Source: Oscillibacter sp.
GTDB taxonomy: Bacteria; Bacillota; Clostridia; Oscillospirales; Oscillospiraceae
Assembly (NCBI GenBank): GCA_003487665.1
Contig: DNFA01000006.1
Span: forward strand, 19,814 to 31,986
DNA length: 12,173 nt
Direction of reading: 5' to 3'
Shown: piece after piece, positions 1-7,041 of the stretch
How positions within the stretch are numbered: position 1 is the first letter of the stretch
Layout: each line of letters begins with the position of its first letter
Program-made: the position numbers and the translations under genes
The notes under the pieces: generated by a model
The model's input: only the letters and a program-made list of their open reading frames with translations
Told to the model about the DNA's origin: nothing
Database searches by the model: none

Positions 1-519
1 AAGGCCCACGCCGTGGCCTACGTGATGATGGCCTTCCGCATTGCGTGGTTCAAGGTGCATGAGCCGCTGGCGTTCTACGCCACGTTCTTCTCCATCCGCG
101 CCAAGGCCTTCGACGCGGAGTACTGCTGCGCCGGTATGGACGCGGTGAAGCAGAAGATACGGGAGATCGAGAACAACAAGGACGCCACCGACGTGGAACA
201 GAACCTGCTGGTGACGCTGGAGGTGTGCTACGAGTTCTATCTGCGGGGCTTCCACTTCGACACCATCAGCATCTACGATTCCGACGCCACGCACTTCAAG
301 GTGACGGAGAACGGCCTGCTGCCGCCCTTTGTGACGGTGCGGGGTCTGGGCGAGACGGCGGCGCTGGACACGGTAGAGAAGCGGCAGGGCAAGACGTTCG
401 TCTCCGTGGAGGAGTTTGCCACCACCTGCAACAAGCTCAGTAAGACACACATCGAGCAGCTGAAGGCGCTGGGCGCCTTCGCGGGAATGGCGGACACCAG
501 TCAGGTGGCGCTGTTCTGA
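1..519 (+). CDS. polC: DNA polymerase III PolC-type, C-terminal part (partial)
   Basis: This is the last 172 residues of the Gram-positive replicative DNA polymerase; the 5' end lies outside the window. PolC enzymes are roughly 1,400 residues long, so about one eighth is visible. The opening residues (KAHAVAYVMMAFRIAWFKVH) and the following stretch on diverted AEYCCAGMDAVKQKI are typical of the PolC C-terminal region (tail of fingers and duplex-binding part). The protein ends in QVALF, which matches the C-terminal beta-clamp-binding pentapeptide of PolC (QLSLF in Bacillus), so this is the natural C-terminus. The TGA is followed after about 11 nt by a terminator, so polC ends its transcript here. 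Reading frame 1 is open from the first base. The identification is from recognised family sequence; the missing catalytic domains could not be checked. Confidence 0.95.
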   Translation, partial: KAHAVAYVMMAFRIAWFKVHEPLAFYATFFSIRAKAFDAEYCCAGMDAVKQKIREIENNKDATDVEQNLLVTLEVCYEFYLRGFHFDTISIYDSDATHFKVTENGLLPPFVTVRGLGETAALDTVEKRQGKTFVSVEEFATTCNKLSKTHIEQLKALGAFAGMADTSQVALF

Positions 520-530
520 GGAAATAAGCA

Positions 531-563
531 AAAAAAGGAGCACCCGGCGGGTGCTCCTTTTTT
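531..563. terminator. Bidirectional rho-independent terminator between polC and the EamA gene
   Basis: A perfect 9-bp stem (GGAGCACCC at 537-545 with GGGTGCTCC at 549-557) closes a GGC loop. It is preceded by six or more A (from 530) and followed by six T (558-563). The hairpin can therefore end transcription in both directions: polC reading right, and the EamA permease operon reading left, whose last stop codon is at 576. Confidence 0.95.
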
Positions 564-575
564 GCGCTGCTTGCG

Positions 576-1490
576 TTATTCCGCTTTTTTCTTTTCGGGG
601 AACTGGATCTGCGCCAGGATCACGGCGGCGAACATCACCGCGCAGCCGATGTATTCCCGGACGGACATCTGCTGCTTGAGGATGATGGCGCCGGCGATGA
701 CGGCGAACACACTCTCCAGACTCAGCAGGATGGTGACCACCGTGGGGTTGGAGCCCTTCTGCGCCAGAATTTGCAGGGTGTAGCCCACGCCGCAGGAGAA
801 GATGCCCACATACAGCAGGGGCAGGATGCAGCCCCAGATGGCGGCGAAGTCCACGTCCTCGAAGAGGAACATGCACACAGTGGAGATAAGGGCCGCGAAC
901 AGGAATTGCAGACAGCTGAGCTTTACGCCGTCCACGGTGGCGGTGAAGTGGTCGATGACAAGGATATGTATGGTGAAGCACACGGCGCAGGCCAGGATCA
1001 GCAGGTCGCCGGGGGCGAGGGAGAATTCACCGTTGATGCACAGCAGATACAGCGCGATCACGGACAGTGCCACGGCGATCCAGACGGGGAGGCTGACCTT
1101 CCGCTTGAAGAACAGACCGCATACGGGAACCAGCACCACATACAGCGCCGTCAGGAAGCCGGCCTTGCCGCTGTCGGTACCGGCGACCATGCCCGCCTGC
1201 TGGAAGTTGGAGGCCATGGCCAGCGCCGCGCCGCAGCACAGACCGCCCAGCCACAGCTGCCGGTTGGCGGCCTTTTTCTCGGCGGGGGAGAGGACGGGCT
1301 TGTCCTTTTTCAGCTTGTCGCTGATGACGATGACCACCAGCAGCGCCAGCACCGCGATAGAGTAGCGGCTGGCGTTGAAGGCGAACGCGCCGATGGAGTC
1401 GGCGCACATATCCTGCGCAACGAAGGCGGTGCCCCAGATGAAGGCGGCCAGAATGGGGAAGACCACCTGCCGCATCTGATTGTGTTTCAT
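576..1490 (-). CDS. EamA/DMT-family membrane transporter
   Basis: A 304-residue integral membrane protein of the drug/metabolite transporter superfamily with two EamA repeats, at about residues 10-151 and 160-297. The pattern fits ten transmembrane helices. Recognisable features are FPILAAFIWGTAFVAQ near the N-terminus, GKAGFLTALYVVLVPV (109-123) in the middle of repeat one, and a lysine/glutamate-rich C-terminal end (PEKKKAE). Family members export or import amino acids, nucleosides or other metabolites; the substrate cannot be read from the sequence. The ATG at 1490 is preceded by AGAAAGGA about ten bases upstream. It lies 22 nt after plsY in the same direction and is the last gene before the terminator at 531-563, so it is probably co-transcribed with DUF512-der-plsY. 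There is no functional link beyond the operon. Confidence 0.9.
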   Translation of the reverse strand: MKHNQMRQVVFPILAAFIWGTAFVAQDMCADSIGAFAFNASRYSIAVLALLVVIVISDKLKKDKPVLSPAEKKAANRQLWLGGLCCGAALAMASNFQQAGMVAGTDSGKAGFLTALYVVLVPVCGLFFKRKVSLPVWIAVALSVIALYLLCINGEFSLAPGDLLILACAVCFTIHILVIDHFTATVDGVKLSCLQFLFAALISTVCMFLFEDVDFAAIWGCILPLLYVGIFSCGVGYTLQILAQKGSNPTVVTILLSLESVFAVIAGAIILKQQMSVREYIGCAVMFAAVILAQIQFPEKKKAE

Positions 1491-1512
1491 GTCAGTGATG
1501 TCCTTTCTCTGT

Positions 1513-2169
1513 TTACTCTTTCTCTTTCGGTGTGCCGGTGTGCCATTGGAATTTGCGCTCCTGATGATGCAGCAGGCGCGTGATATTCTCCCGGTGGCAC
1601 CAGATCACCAACGCGGCGATCAGCACGGCCAACACCGTATAAAGGATGCTCTGGCCGCAGAAGAAAAATGTGGTGACGGGCATGGAGGCGGCGGCGCAGA
1701 CGGAGCCGAGAGAGACGTATTTCGTCAGCAGCCACAGGGCGGCGAACAGACCCCACGCGATCAGACCGACGCGCCAGTCCAGCAGCCACACCAGCGTGCC
1801 GCCGGACAGGATGCCCTTGCCGCCCTTGAAGCCGAAGAACACCGGGAACATGTGCCCCAGCTCGCAGCCAAGGCCGCCCAGCAGGACACCCAGCTTCCAG
1901 TCGCCGACAAGATAGCGCATGACCAGACCACCCAGCAGACAGGCCAGCACGGTCTTGCCCATGTCGAACAGAATGACGCCCAGAGCATATCTGGCGCCGT
2001 AGGTGCGGTAGAAATTGGTCAGTCCGGCGTTGCCGCTGCCGTGCTGCCGCACGTCATCCCGGATGACAAAGTGACTGATCATCACCGAGCCGTTGAGACA
2101 GCCCAGAAAATAGCCCAACAGCAGCAAAATGAGCCATGACAGCAGATATATGCCCCAAATGCCGTTCAA
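1513..2169 (-). CDS. plsY: Glycerol-3-phosphate acyltransferase PlsY (TTG start)
   Basis: A 218-residue membrane enzyme that transfers an acyl group from acyl phosphate to glycerol 3-phosphate, giving lysophosphatidic acid, the first committed step of phospholipid synthesis in bacteria that use PlsX/PlsY. The three family motifs are present: GSGNAGLTN with the following Arg (44-55), GHMFPVFFGFKGGKG (105-119), and KYVSLGS (150-156), plus HRENITRLL near the C-terminus. Length and multiple hydrophobic segments suit the family. The start is TTG: the codon at 2167-2169 reads TTG on this strand, overlaps the der TGA as TTGA, and is preceded by a GGGAGAGG ribosome-binding site. The next in-frame ATG is about 29 codons in and would remove the first membrane helix. 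It is translated after der and before the EamA gene. The acyl-phosphate producer PlsX is not in this window. Confidence 0.95.
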   Translation of the reverse strand: MNGIWGIYLLSWLILLLLGYFLGCLNGSVMISHFVIRDDVRQHGSGNAGLTNFYRTYGARYALGVILFDMGKTVLACLLGGLVMRYLVGDWKLGVLLGGLGCELGHMFPVFFGFKGGKGILSGGTLVWLLDWRVGLIAWGLFAALWLLTKYVSLGSVCAAASMPVTTFFFCGQSILYTVLAVLIAALVIWCHRENITRLLHHQERKFQWHTGTPKEKE

Positions 2170-3494
2170 TTCTCGTCCTCTCCCTTCTGCCGGATGGTCA
2201 GCACGATGGGCGTGCCCTCCAGACCGAACACGCTGCGCAGCTGGTTTTCCAGATAGCGCTGGTAGGAGAAGTGGAAAAGCTTTTTGTCGTTGCAGAAGAT
2301 GACGAAGTGGGGCGGCTTCACGCCCACCTGCGTCATGTAGTAGATCTTCAGGCGGCGTCCCTTGTCCGTGGGAGGCTGGACGCGGGTCTGGGCGTCGGCC
2401 AGCACGCTGTTCAGCGTGCCGGTGGTGATGCGCATGGCCGCCTGATCGTTGACGTAGTTGATCAGCTCAAAAAGCCGGCCTACCCGCTGCCCGGTCAGGG
2501 CGGAGATGAACAGAATGGGCGCGTAGGGCATGTAGCTCAGATCGCGGCGGATGTCCTCCCGCATACGATCCATGGTCTTGCCGTCCTTTTCGATGAGATC
2601 CCACTTGTTCACCACGATGATGCAGGCCTTGCCCGCGTCGTGCGCCAGACCCGCCACCTTGGTGTCCTGCTCCGTCACGCCCTCCTGCGCGTCGATGAGG
2701 ATGAGGCATACGTCGCTGCGCTCGATGGCCATGGTCGCCCGGAGGACGCTGTATTTTTCAATATTGTCGTCCACCTTGGACTTTTTCCGCATGCCGGCGG
2801 TGTCGATGAAGTTGTATTTGCCGTACTGGTTCTCGAAATAGCTGTCTATGGCATCGCGGGTGGTGCCGGCTACGTTGCTGACGATGACCCGCTCCTCGCC
2901 CAGAATGCGGTTGGTGAGGCTGGATTTGCCCACGTTGGGCTTGCCGATGATGGCTACCTGCACCACATCGGAGTCGTCGGCCTCGTCCGTCTCCGGCGGG
3001 AAGTACTTGATGCACTCGTCCAGCAGGTCGCCGGTGCCGTGACCGTGGACGGCGGAGACGGCGATGGGGTCACCCAGACCGAGATTGTAGAACTCGTAGA
3101 AGTCGGGATCGACGGCGCCCACGGAGTCCACCTTGTTCACCGCCAACACGATGGGCTTGCGGCTGCGCTGGAGCATACCGGCTACCTCCTGATCGGAGGC
3201 GGTGAGGCCGGTCTTGATGTCGGTGACGAAGATGATGACGTCCGCGTTGTCGATGGCGATCTGCGCTTGCTCGCGCATGAAGGCCAGAATCTGACTGTCG
3301 GTGTTGGGCTCGATGCCGCCGGTGTCCACCAGACGGAATTTGCGCCCCACCCACTCGCTCTCGCCGTAGATACGGTCACGGGTGACGCCGGGGGTGTCCT
3401 CCACGATGGACAGCCGCCGGCCGATGATCTTGTTGAACAGCATGGACTTGCCCACGTTGGGGCGTCCCACGATCGCTATCAAAGGTAATGCCAT
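2166..3494 (-). CDS. der: Ribosome biogenesis GTPase Der (EngA)
   Basis: A 442-residue double-GTPase that binds and helps mature the 50S ribosomal subunit. G domain 1 shows G1 GRPNVGKS (10-17), G3 DTGG (57-60) and G4 NKVD (120-123). G domain 2 shows GKPNVGKS (184-191), DTAG (231-234) and NKWD (296-299). A KH-like C-terminal domain follows (about 350-436). Between the G domains lies a short acidic linker (PETDEADDSD). The length is normal for the family and all nucleotide-binding motifs are intact. The ATG at 3494 is 3 nt after the stop of the radical SAM gene, and the TGA overlaps the TTG start of plsY, so the three genes are almost certainly translated from one message. Confidence 0.97.
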   Translation of the reverse strand: MALPLIAIVGRPNVGKSMLFNKIIGRRLSIVEDTPGVTRDRIYGESEWVGRKFRLVDTGGIEPNTDSQILAFMREQAQIAIDNADVIIFVTDIKTGLTASDQEVAGMLQRSRKPIVLAVNKVDSVGAVDPDFYEFYNLGLGDPIAVSAVHGHGTGDLLDECIKYFPPETDEADDSDVVQVAIIGKPNVGKSSLTNRILGEERVIVSNVAGTTRDAIDSYFENQYGKYNFIDTAGMRKKSKVDDNIEKYSVLRATMAIERSDVCLILIDAQEGVTEQDTKVAGLAHDAGKACIIVVNKWDLIEKDGKTMDRMREDIRRDLSYMPYAPILFISALTGQRVGRLFELINYVNDQAAMRITTGTLNSVLADAQTRVQPPTDKGRRLKIYYMTQVGVKPPHFVIFCNDKKLFHFSYQRYLENQLRSVFGLEGTPIVLTIRQKGEDEN

Positions 3495-3497
3495 AGT

Positions 3498-4802
3498 TTA
3501 TCCCTCTCTTTCCAGCATGGCGTCCAGCAGGTCGCCGCCGTCTATCCCCACGATCTGCACCGGGCAGTTCAGCTCGGCGCTGAGCCGCTCCACGGTGTAG
3601 TCGTCCAAAAATACGTTTTCTCCGTGCCGCAGCATGTGCAGCGGCAGCAGCACGCGCCCCAGCTCCGGCACGCGCCGCAGCTGCGCCGACAGGTCCTGCC
3701 CCGTCAGCAGACCCGCCACGTCGATGGTGTGGCCGAAAAAGTCGTTCTCCACGGCGATTACCTGTCCCCGCAGGGCGGGGAAATACGCCTTGGCCTGCTC
3801 CAGCAGGTATGTCATGAACGGCGCTGCCGCCGTGCCGGTGGCGATGGTGAAGGGGGAGGGCGCTTCGCCGTGCTCCTCCATGCGCATGGCGCTGAGGAAG
3901 TCCTGCTCCAGCGAGCGCAGCATGCCCACGCCGTTTTCCAGCTGGCGATAGCCCTCGTAGTAGTCCTCCTGCGGCAGCTCCATGCCCGCACGGAGGAACA
4001 GCTCGTCGGCGCAGAAAAACCGCCGGGTGCCGAAGCGCCGCAGGTTCTCCTGACCGAACGCCTCCGCGATGGCGATGATGTCCCGCGCGCCGTCGGCATC
4101 CACGGGACGCAGCTTCGCCAGCCCCTTGCGGTACTTGGTGATGCCCACCGGCACGATGGAGCAGCTGGAGAACTCCCACTCCGTCAGGTCGCGGAGGGTG
4201 CGCCGCAGCTGGTCACCGTCGTTCCAGCCGGGGCAGACCACGATCTGCCCGTTCATGACGATGCCCGCCTTGCAGAAGGTCTTGATATAGTCCAGGGAAC
4301 GGGCGGCGTCCTTGTTGCCCAGCATGGTGCAGTGGAGCTGGGGGTCGGTGGCGTGGACGGAGACGTTGATGGGGCTGATGTGCAGGTCGATGATCCGCTG
4401 GGCTTCCCGCTCCGTCAGGTTGGTCAGGGTGATGTAGTTGCCCAGCAGGAAGCTCAGCCGGGCATCGTCATCCTTGAAGTACAGCGTCTGGCGCATGCCG
4501 GGCGGCATCTGATCCACGAAGCAGAACACGCAGTGGTTGGCGCAGGAGCGCATTTCGTCCATCAGATAGGTGTCGAAGTTCAGCCCCAGATCCTGCCCCT
4601 CCGCCTTGCGCAGCGTCAGGGAGCGCTCCTGTCCGTCCGGCGTTTTCAGTTGAATGTGCGACACGGGGTCGTAGCCGTAAAACCGGTAGTCCAGCACGTC
4701 CACGATGGGGTGGCCGTTGATGGTCAGCAGCTGCTCGCCCGCATGGATGCCGGCGTGCTCCGCCGGGCTGTGCCGGTCAACGGAGGTGATGATGGTACTC
4801 AT
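3498..4802 (-). CDS. DUF512 family radical SAM protein with PDZ-like N-terminus
   Basis: A 434-residue protein of the conserved Firmicutes/cyanobacterial DUF512 family (putative FeS oxidoreductase). Residues 1-67 look like a PDZ-like domain (HSPAEHAGIHAGEQLLTING is the core). A radical SAM-type cluster motif follows, C87-x3-C91-x2-C94 within SCANHCVFCFVDQMPPGMR, expected to bind a 4Fe-4S cluster and S-adenosylmethionine. The C-terminal half holds the DUF512 domain (RFGTRRFFCADELFLRAG and the final VGIDGGDLLDAML). The reaction is not known for this family. The ATG at 4802 is chosen because GAAAGAGG lies 7 nt upstream and a promoter sits just beyond. The frame stays open further upstream, but that extension would run back through the promoter and the rpmF terminator. 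This is the first gene of the operon with der and plsY, an arrangement common in Clostridia. Confidence 0.92.
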   Translation of the reverse strand: MSTIITSVDRHSPAEHAGIHAGEQLLTINGHPIVDVLDYRFYGYDPVSHIQLKTPDGQERSLTLRKAEGQDLGLNFDTYLMDEMRSCANHCVFCFVDQMPPGMRQTLYFKDDDARLSFLLGNYITLTNLTEREAQRIIDLHISPINVSVHATDPQLHCTMLGNKDAARSLDYIKTFCKAGIVMNGQIVVCPGWNDGDQLRRTLRDLTEWEFSSCSIVPVGITKYRKGLAKLRPVDADGARDIIAIAEAFGQENLRRFGTRRFFCADELFLRAGMELPQEDYYEGYRQLENGVGMLRSLEQDFLSAMRMEEHGEAPSPFTIATGTAAAPFMTYLLEQAKAYFPALRGQVIAVENDFFGHTIDVAGLLTGQDLSAQLRRVPELGRVLLPLHMLRHGENVFLDDYTVERLSAELNCPVQIVGIDGGDLLDAMLEREG

Positions 4803-4851
4803 AGCGCGTCCTCTTTCGTAAAGCGGCACAATACCGCATGTTAACCGCATT

Positions 4852-4880
4852 ATTATACCGTTTTTTGCCGCCGGACGCAA
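4852..4880 (-). promoter_or_regulatory. SigmaA-type promoter for the DUF512-der-plsY-EamA operon
   Basis: On the minus strand the -35 is TTGCGT (4875-4880) and the -10 is a perfect TATAAT (4852-4857), with 17 nt between. The -35 matches consensus only at its first three bases. Transcription would start near 4845, giving a leader of about 43 nt with the GAAAGAGG ribosome-binding site. It lies downstream of the rpmF terminator, so the operon has its own start. Confidence 0.75.
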
Positions 4881-4965
4881 GTATAATATAAGTATATCCG
4901 GCAGAGGGGCATTTGTAAAACGATGGTTATCGATGCTTCTCATGACAAAAAGTGATAGACGGCAG

Positions 4966-4998
4966 AAAAAACAGGAGGGAAGCGGCGCTTCCCTCCTG
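4966..4998 (-). terminator. Rho-independent terminator after rpmF
   Basis: On the minus strand a perfect 12-bp stem (4972-4998, arms CAGGAGGGAAGC and GCTTCCCTCCTG, loop of three bases) is followed by six U (4966-4971). It begins 17 nt after the rpmF stop codon and separates the yceD-rpmF transcript from the DUF512 operon that follows on the same strand. Confidence 0.95.
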
Positions 4999-5015
4999 CA
5001 AAGGCACATAAGAAC

Positions 5016-5210
5016 TTATTTCGCGGCCACAGACTTGACGACCTTGACTTCACGGCCGTTGTAGCTGCCGCACTCCGGGCACATTCTGTGGGGGAGATGC
5101 AGCGCGCCGCACTTGGCGCATGCCACCAGCGTGGGAGCTGCCAGCTTCCATACGGAAGAACGTCTCTTATTGCGTCTTTGCTTGGATACTTTTCCCTTAG
5201 GGACTGCCAT
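5016..5210 (-). CDS. rpmF: 50S ribosomal protein L32
   Basis: A 64-residue zinc-type L32 of the large ribosomal subunit. It begins MAVPKGKVSKQRRNKRRSS, the standard L32 start, and carries the four zinc-binding cysteines as CAKC (31-34) and CPEC (44-47). The C-terminal tail is basic. The ATG at 5210 is preceded by the strong site AAGGAGGTG; an in-frame upstream ATG at 5246 would place the ribosome-binding site inside the coding region and is rejected. It follows yceD by 49 nt, the usual gene pair. Because all four cysteines are kept, this is the zinc-dependent (C+) paralogue form; a zinc-independent form is not visible here. Confidence 0.98.
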   Translation of the reverse strand: MAVPKGKVSKQRRNKRRSSVWKLAAPTLVACAKCGALHLPHRMCPECGSYNGREVKVVKSVAAK

Positions 5211-5259
5211 GTTGACACCTCCTTGGCTTAACTGCCTGAGCAGCAATATAATAGTAAAT

Positions 5260-5760
5260 TCACTCGTCGTTCTGCAGCAGCTGCGCCAGCTTTGCCAGCC
5301 GGGGATCCACCGCCTTTTTGCATCGGCAGGCTTCCCGGTTCAGGTTGGCGCCGCAGCCGGAGCACAGCCCCTTGCAGTCCTCGGAGCAGAGAAACTTCGT
5401 GTCCATGTCGAGGATGAAGGCGTCCCGCGCCAGCTCCTCCACGTCCACCTCGTCGTTGTCCAGAACGATGATGTCGTCGCTTTCGTCAGAGGCGCGCTCC
5501 TCGGCCAATACACAGTCGTAGCGCACCGTCTTGTCCGCGTCGTACTCCTCGCCGCACCGGTCGCAGGTGCAGTGGAGCGTGGTGGTCAGCGTCATCCCGC
5601 ACAGCAGCAGCCCGGCCTTGTTTTCCAGCCGGCAGTCCACAACAACCGGACGGGAGACAGGATAGGAACCGCCGAATTCCAGATCGGACAGATCCATTTC
5701 AAAACGGACGTCCTGCCGGGCATCGGGGGTATGCAGCAGCTTGTTTACGTTCAAACGCAT
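5260..5760 (-). CDS. YceD/DUF177 family protein (rpmF partner)
   Basis: A 166-residue member of the YceD (DUF177) family, almost always encoded directly before rpmF and linked in other bacteria to 23S rRNA accumulation. The exact biochemical role is not settled. Visible features are the CTCDRCGEEY cluster (C64, C66, C69), an acidic central stretch (about 85-122), and the C-terminal FLCSEDCKGLCSGCGANLN motif followed by C145 and C147, which looks like a metal-binding cysteine knuckle. The ATG at 5760 is chosen because it starts with the family-typical MRLNV, has GAGGTG a few bases upstream, and lies about 20 nt below a perfect promoter. A longer reading frame to 5862 would include that promoter and is rejected. 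It is co-transcribed with rpmF. Confidence 0.93.
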   Translation of the reverse strand: MRLNVNKLLHTPDARQDVRFEMDLSDLEFGGSYPVSRPVVVDCRLENKAGLLLCGMTLTTTLHCTCDRCGEEYDADKTVRYDCVLAEERASDESDDIIVLDNDEVDVEELARDAFILDMDTKFLCSEDCKGLCSGCGANLNREACRCKKAVDPRLAKLAQLLQNDE

Positions 5761-5787
5761 AATACACCTCACAATGGCACGTGTAGT

Positions 5788-5816
5788 ATTATAGCCGAGA
5801 CGAAATGCCTTGTCAA
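5788..5816 (-). promoter_or_regulatory. Perfect-consensus SigmaA promoter for yceD-rpmF
   Basis: On the minus strand the -35 is TTGACA (5811-5816) and the -10 is TATAAT (5788-5793), with a 17-nt spacer. All twelve hexamer bases match consensus. Transcription would begin near 5781, leaving a leader of about 20 nt. This fits a ribosomal protein operon that must be strongly expressed. Confidence 0.92.
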
Positions 5817-5835
5817 ACATTTTCTTACAAATATT

Positions 5836-5863
5836 TTGACTTTTTTCAAAAAACCGATACAAT
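5836..5863 (+). promoter_or_regulatory. SigmaA-type promoter for the RluA-family gene
   Basis: The -35 is TTGACT (5836-5841) and the -10 is TACAAT (5858-5863), with a 16-nt spacer. Each hexamer has five of six consensus bases. Transcription would begin near 5870, just before the GGGAGG ribosome-binding site. It is back to back with the yceD promoter: the two -35 boxes are 19 nt apart. Confidence 0.82.
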
Positions 5864-5893
5864 GGTCAGAGAAACACACGGGAGGATGCCATC

Positions 5894-6850
5894 ATGCGGG
5901 AGCTGACCATCGGAAAAAACGACGCCGGGGCGCGGCTGGACAGGTTTCTGGGCAAGGCGCTGCCCCTGCTGCCGCCGGCGCTGGCGCAGAAGTACATCCG
6001 CATCAAGCGGGTGAAGGTCAACGGCGGCCGCGCCCAGCGGGATCAGCGCTTGCAGGAGGGCGACGTGCTGCAATTGTACATCAACGACGAGTTCTTTGAC
6101 AAGCCCTCGGAGGAGAATATGTTCCTGACGCTGTTCAAGCCGCGGCTGACGGTGGTGTACGAGGACGAGCATCTGCTGCTGGCGGACAAGCCCCAGGGCA
6201 TGGTGGTGCACGCCGACGAGACGGAGAAGGTCAACACGCTCATCAACCATATTCAGGCGTATCTGTACCAGAAGCGGGAGTGGAACCCCAGGTGGGAGAA
6301 CGCCTTTGCGCCGGCGCTGTGCAACCGCATCGACCGCAACACCGGCGGTATCGTCATCGCCGCCAAGGATGCCGAGACGCTGCGGCTCATCAACGAGAAG
6401 ATACGCCTGCGGGAGCTGGACAAGCGGTATCTGTGCGTGACGGTGGGGCGTCCGAAGCGGGACAGCGGGCGCGCGGAGTGCTTCCTTTTGAAGGACGAGC
6501 AGAAAAAGCAGGTGACTGTGTATCACAAGCCTGTACCCGGCGGCAAGACCGCCATCACCGACTATCGGGTGCTGGAAACGCGGGGCGAGCTGAGCTTGGT
6601 GGAGATCGGGCTGGAGACGGGGCGCACCCACCAGATCCGGGCGACCATGGCCGATCTGGGCTGTCCGCTGCTGGGGGACGGCAAGTACGGTCGGGGCGAC
6701 GTGAACCGGCGGTATGGGGAGACGCGGCAGGCGCTGTACGCCTATAAGCTGAGCTTCGACTTCGCCACGGACGCGGGGCAGCTGAACTACCTGAAGGGGC
6801 AGAGCTTTCAGGTGGAAAACGTGCCCTTCCGGGACAAATATTTCGGATGA
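5894..6850 (+). CDS. RluA-family RNA pseudouridine synthase
   Basis: A 318-residue enzyme that isomerises specific uridines in structured RNA (usually 23S rRNA) to pseudouridine. An S4-like RNA-binding domain covers about residues 13-66 (ARLDRFLGKALPLLPPALAQ and KVNGGRAQRDQRLQEGD). The catalytic domain follows, with ADKPQGMVVH (97-106), the active-site motif NRIDRNTGG (144-152, catalytic D147), RTHQIR (244-249) and GDGKYG (261-266). It resembles the RluC/RluD group, but which rRNA position it modifies cannot be told. The ATG at 5894 has GGGAGG eight bases upstream and its own promoter. It is followed by a terminator, so it appears to be a single-gene unit. The strand change and separate promoters on both sides argue against co-regulation with the pot operon. 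Confidence 0.93.
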   Translation: MRELTIGKNDAGARLDRFLGKALPLLPPALAQKYIRIKRVKVNGGRAQRDQRLQEGDVLQLYINDEFFDKPSEENMFLTLFKPRLTVVYEDEHLLLADKPQGMVVHADETEKVNTLINHIQAYLYQKREWNPRWENAFAPALCNRIDRNTGGIVIAAKDAETLRLINEKIRLRELDKRYLCVTVGRPKRDSGRAECFLLKDEQKKQVTVYHKPVPGGKTAITDYRVLETRGELSLVEIGLETGRTHQIRATMADLGCPLLGDGKYGRGDVNRRYGETRQALYAYKLSFDFATDAGQLNYLKGQSFQVENVPFRDKYFG

Positions 6851-6855
6851 ATATA

Positions 6856-6893
6856 CAGCGGCGGACGGCACAGACTGTCCGCTGCATTTTTTT
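6856..6893 (+). terminator. Probable rho-independent terminator after the RluA-family gene
   Basis: GCGGAC (6861-6866) pairs with GTCCGC (6877-6882). An alternative longer fold pairs CAGCG and GAC with GTCCGCTG, leaving a 3-nt bulge. Seven T follow (6887-6893). It starts six bases after the stop codon. The stem is less perfect than those of the other terminators in the window. Confidence 0.75.
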
Positions 6894-6915
6894 AGGAGAA
6901 AAACGGGAAAATCCA

Positions 6916-6944
6916 TTGACTTTCCCGACGCTTTTATATATAGT
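6916..6944 (+). promoter_or_regulatory. SigmaA-type promoter for the pot operon
   Basis: The -35 is TTGACT (6916-6921) and the -10 is TATAGT (6939-6944), with a 17-nt spacer; each has five of six consensus bases. Transcription should start near 6951, giving an untranslated leader of about 90 nt before potA. Ten bases from the -35 onward (TTGACTTTCC) are identical to those of the rnpB promoter at 12041. Confidence 0.85.
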
Positions 6945-6960
6945 GTACTCGCCAACTTTC

Positions 6961-7041
6961 GACGGGGAAAGCAGTGCGTGAACAGACGCGCTGCCGTCAC
7001 GACGGAGGAGGGCTATTTTACTGATGAATGGAGGAGGATAA
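6961..7041 (+). promoter_or_regulatory. Structured leader of the pot operon (hairpin, duplicated SD sequence, mini-ORF)
   Basis: The leader can fold into a hairpin: GCAGTGCGT (6971-6979) pairs with ACGCGCTGC (6986-6994), one G-U pair, loop GAACAG. It is extended by GACG (6961-6964) with CGTC (6995-6998) across a one-sided GGGAAA bulge. The 3' arm can instead form CCGT/ACGG (6994-7005), a competing small hairpin. Two near-identical purine runs follow: GGAGGAGGG (7004-7012) and GGAGGAGG (7030-7037). The second is the potA ribosome-binding site. Between them an ATG at 7024 opens a five-codon frame (MNGGG) whose TAA abuts the potA ATG. I do not recognise a known riboswitch class. A regulatory role is inferred only from structure. 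Confidence 0.4.

Noticed and set aside
2136..3488. A 450-codon open frame on the plus strand opposite der
   Set aside because: It covers almost exactly the der gene in antisense, shows no motifs, and has the same His/Val/Gly/Asp-rich composition expected from reversed GC-rich coding sequence.
4882..4887. TATAAT on the plus strand as a promoter
   Set aside because: There is no -35-like sequence 16-18 nt upstream, and no plus-strand gene follows until 5894. The AT-rich run is better explained by the minus-strand promoter region.
4803..5009. An N-terminal extension of the DUF512 gene to an ATG at 5009
   Set aside because: The extra 69 residues would be encoded by the rpmF terminator and the operon promoter. 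They lack homology-like features, while the ATG at 4802 has a good ribosome-binding site and begins the PDZ-like domain.
5761..5862. An N-terminal extension of yceD to 5862
   Set aside because: The extension would contain the perfect TTGACA/TATAAT promoter. The family-typical MRLNV start at 5760 has its own ribosome-binding site.
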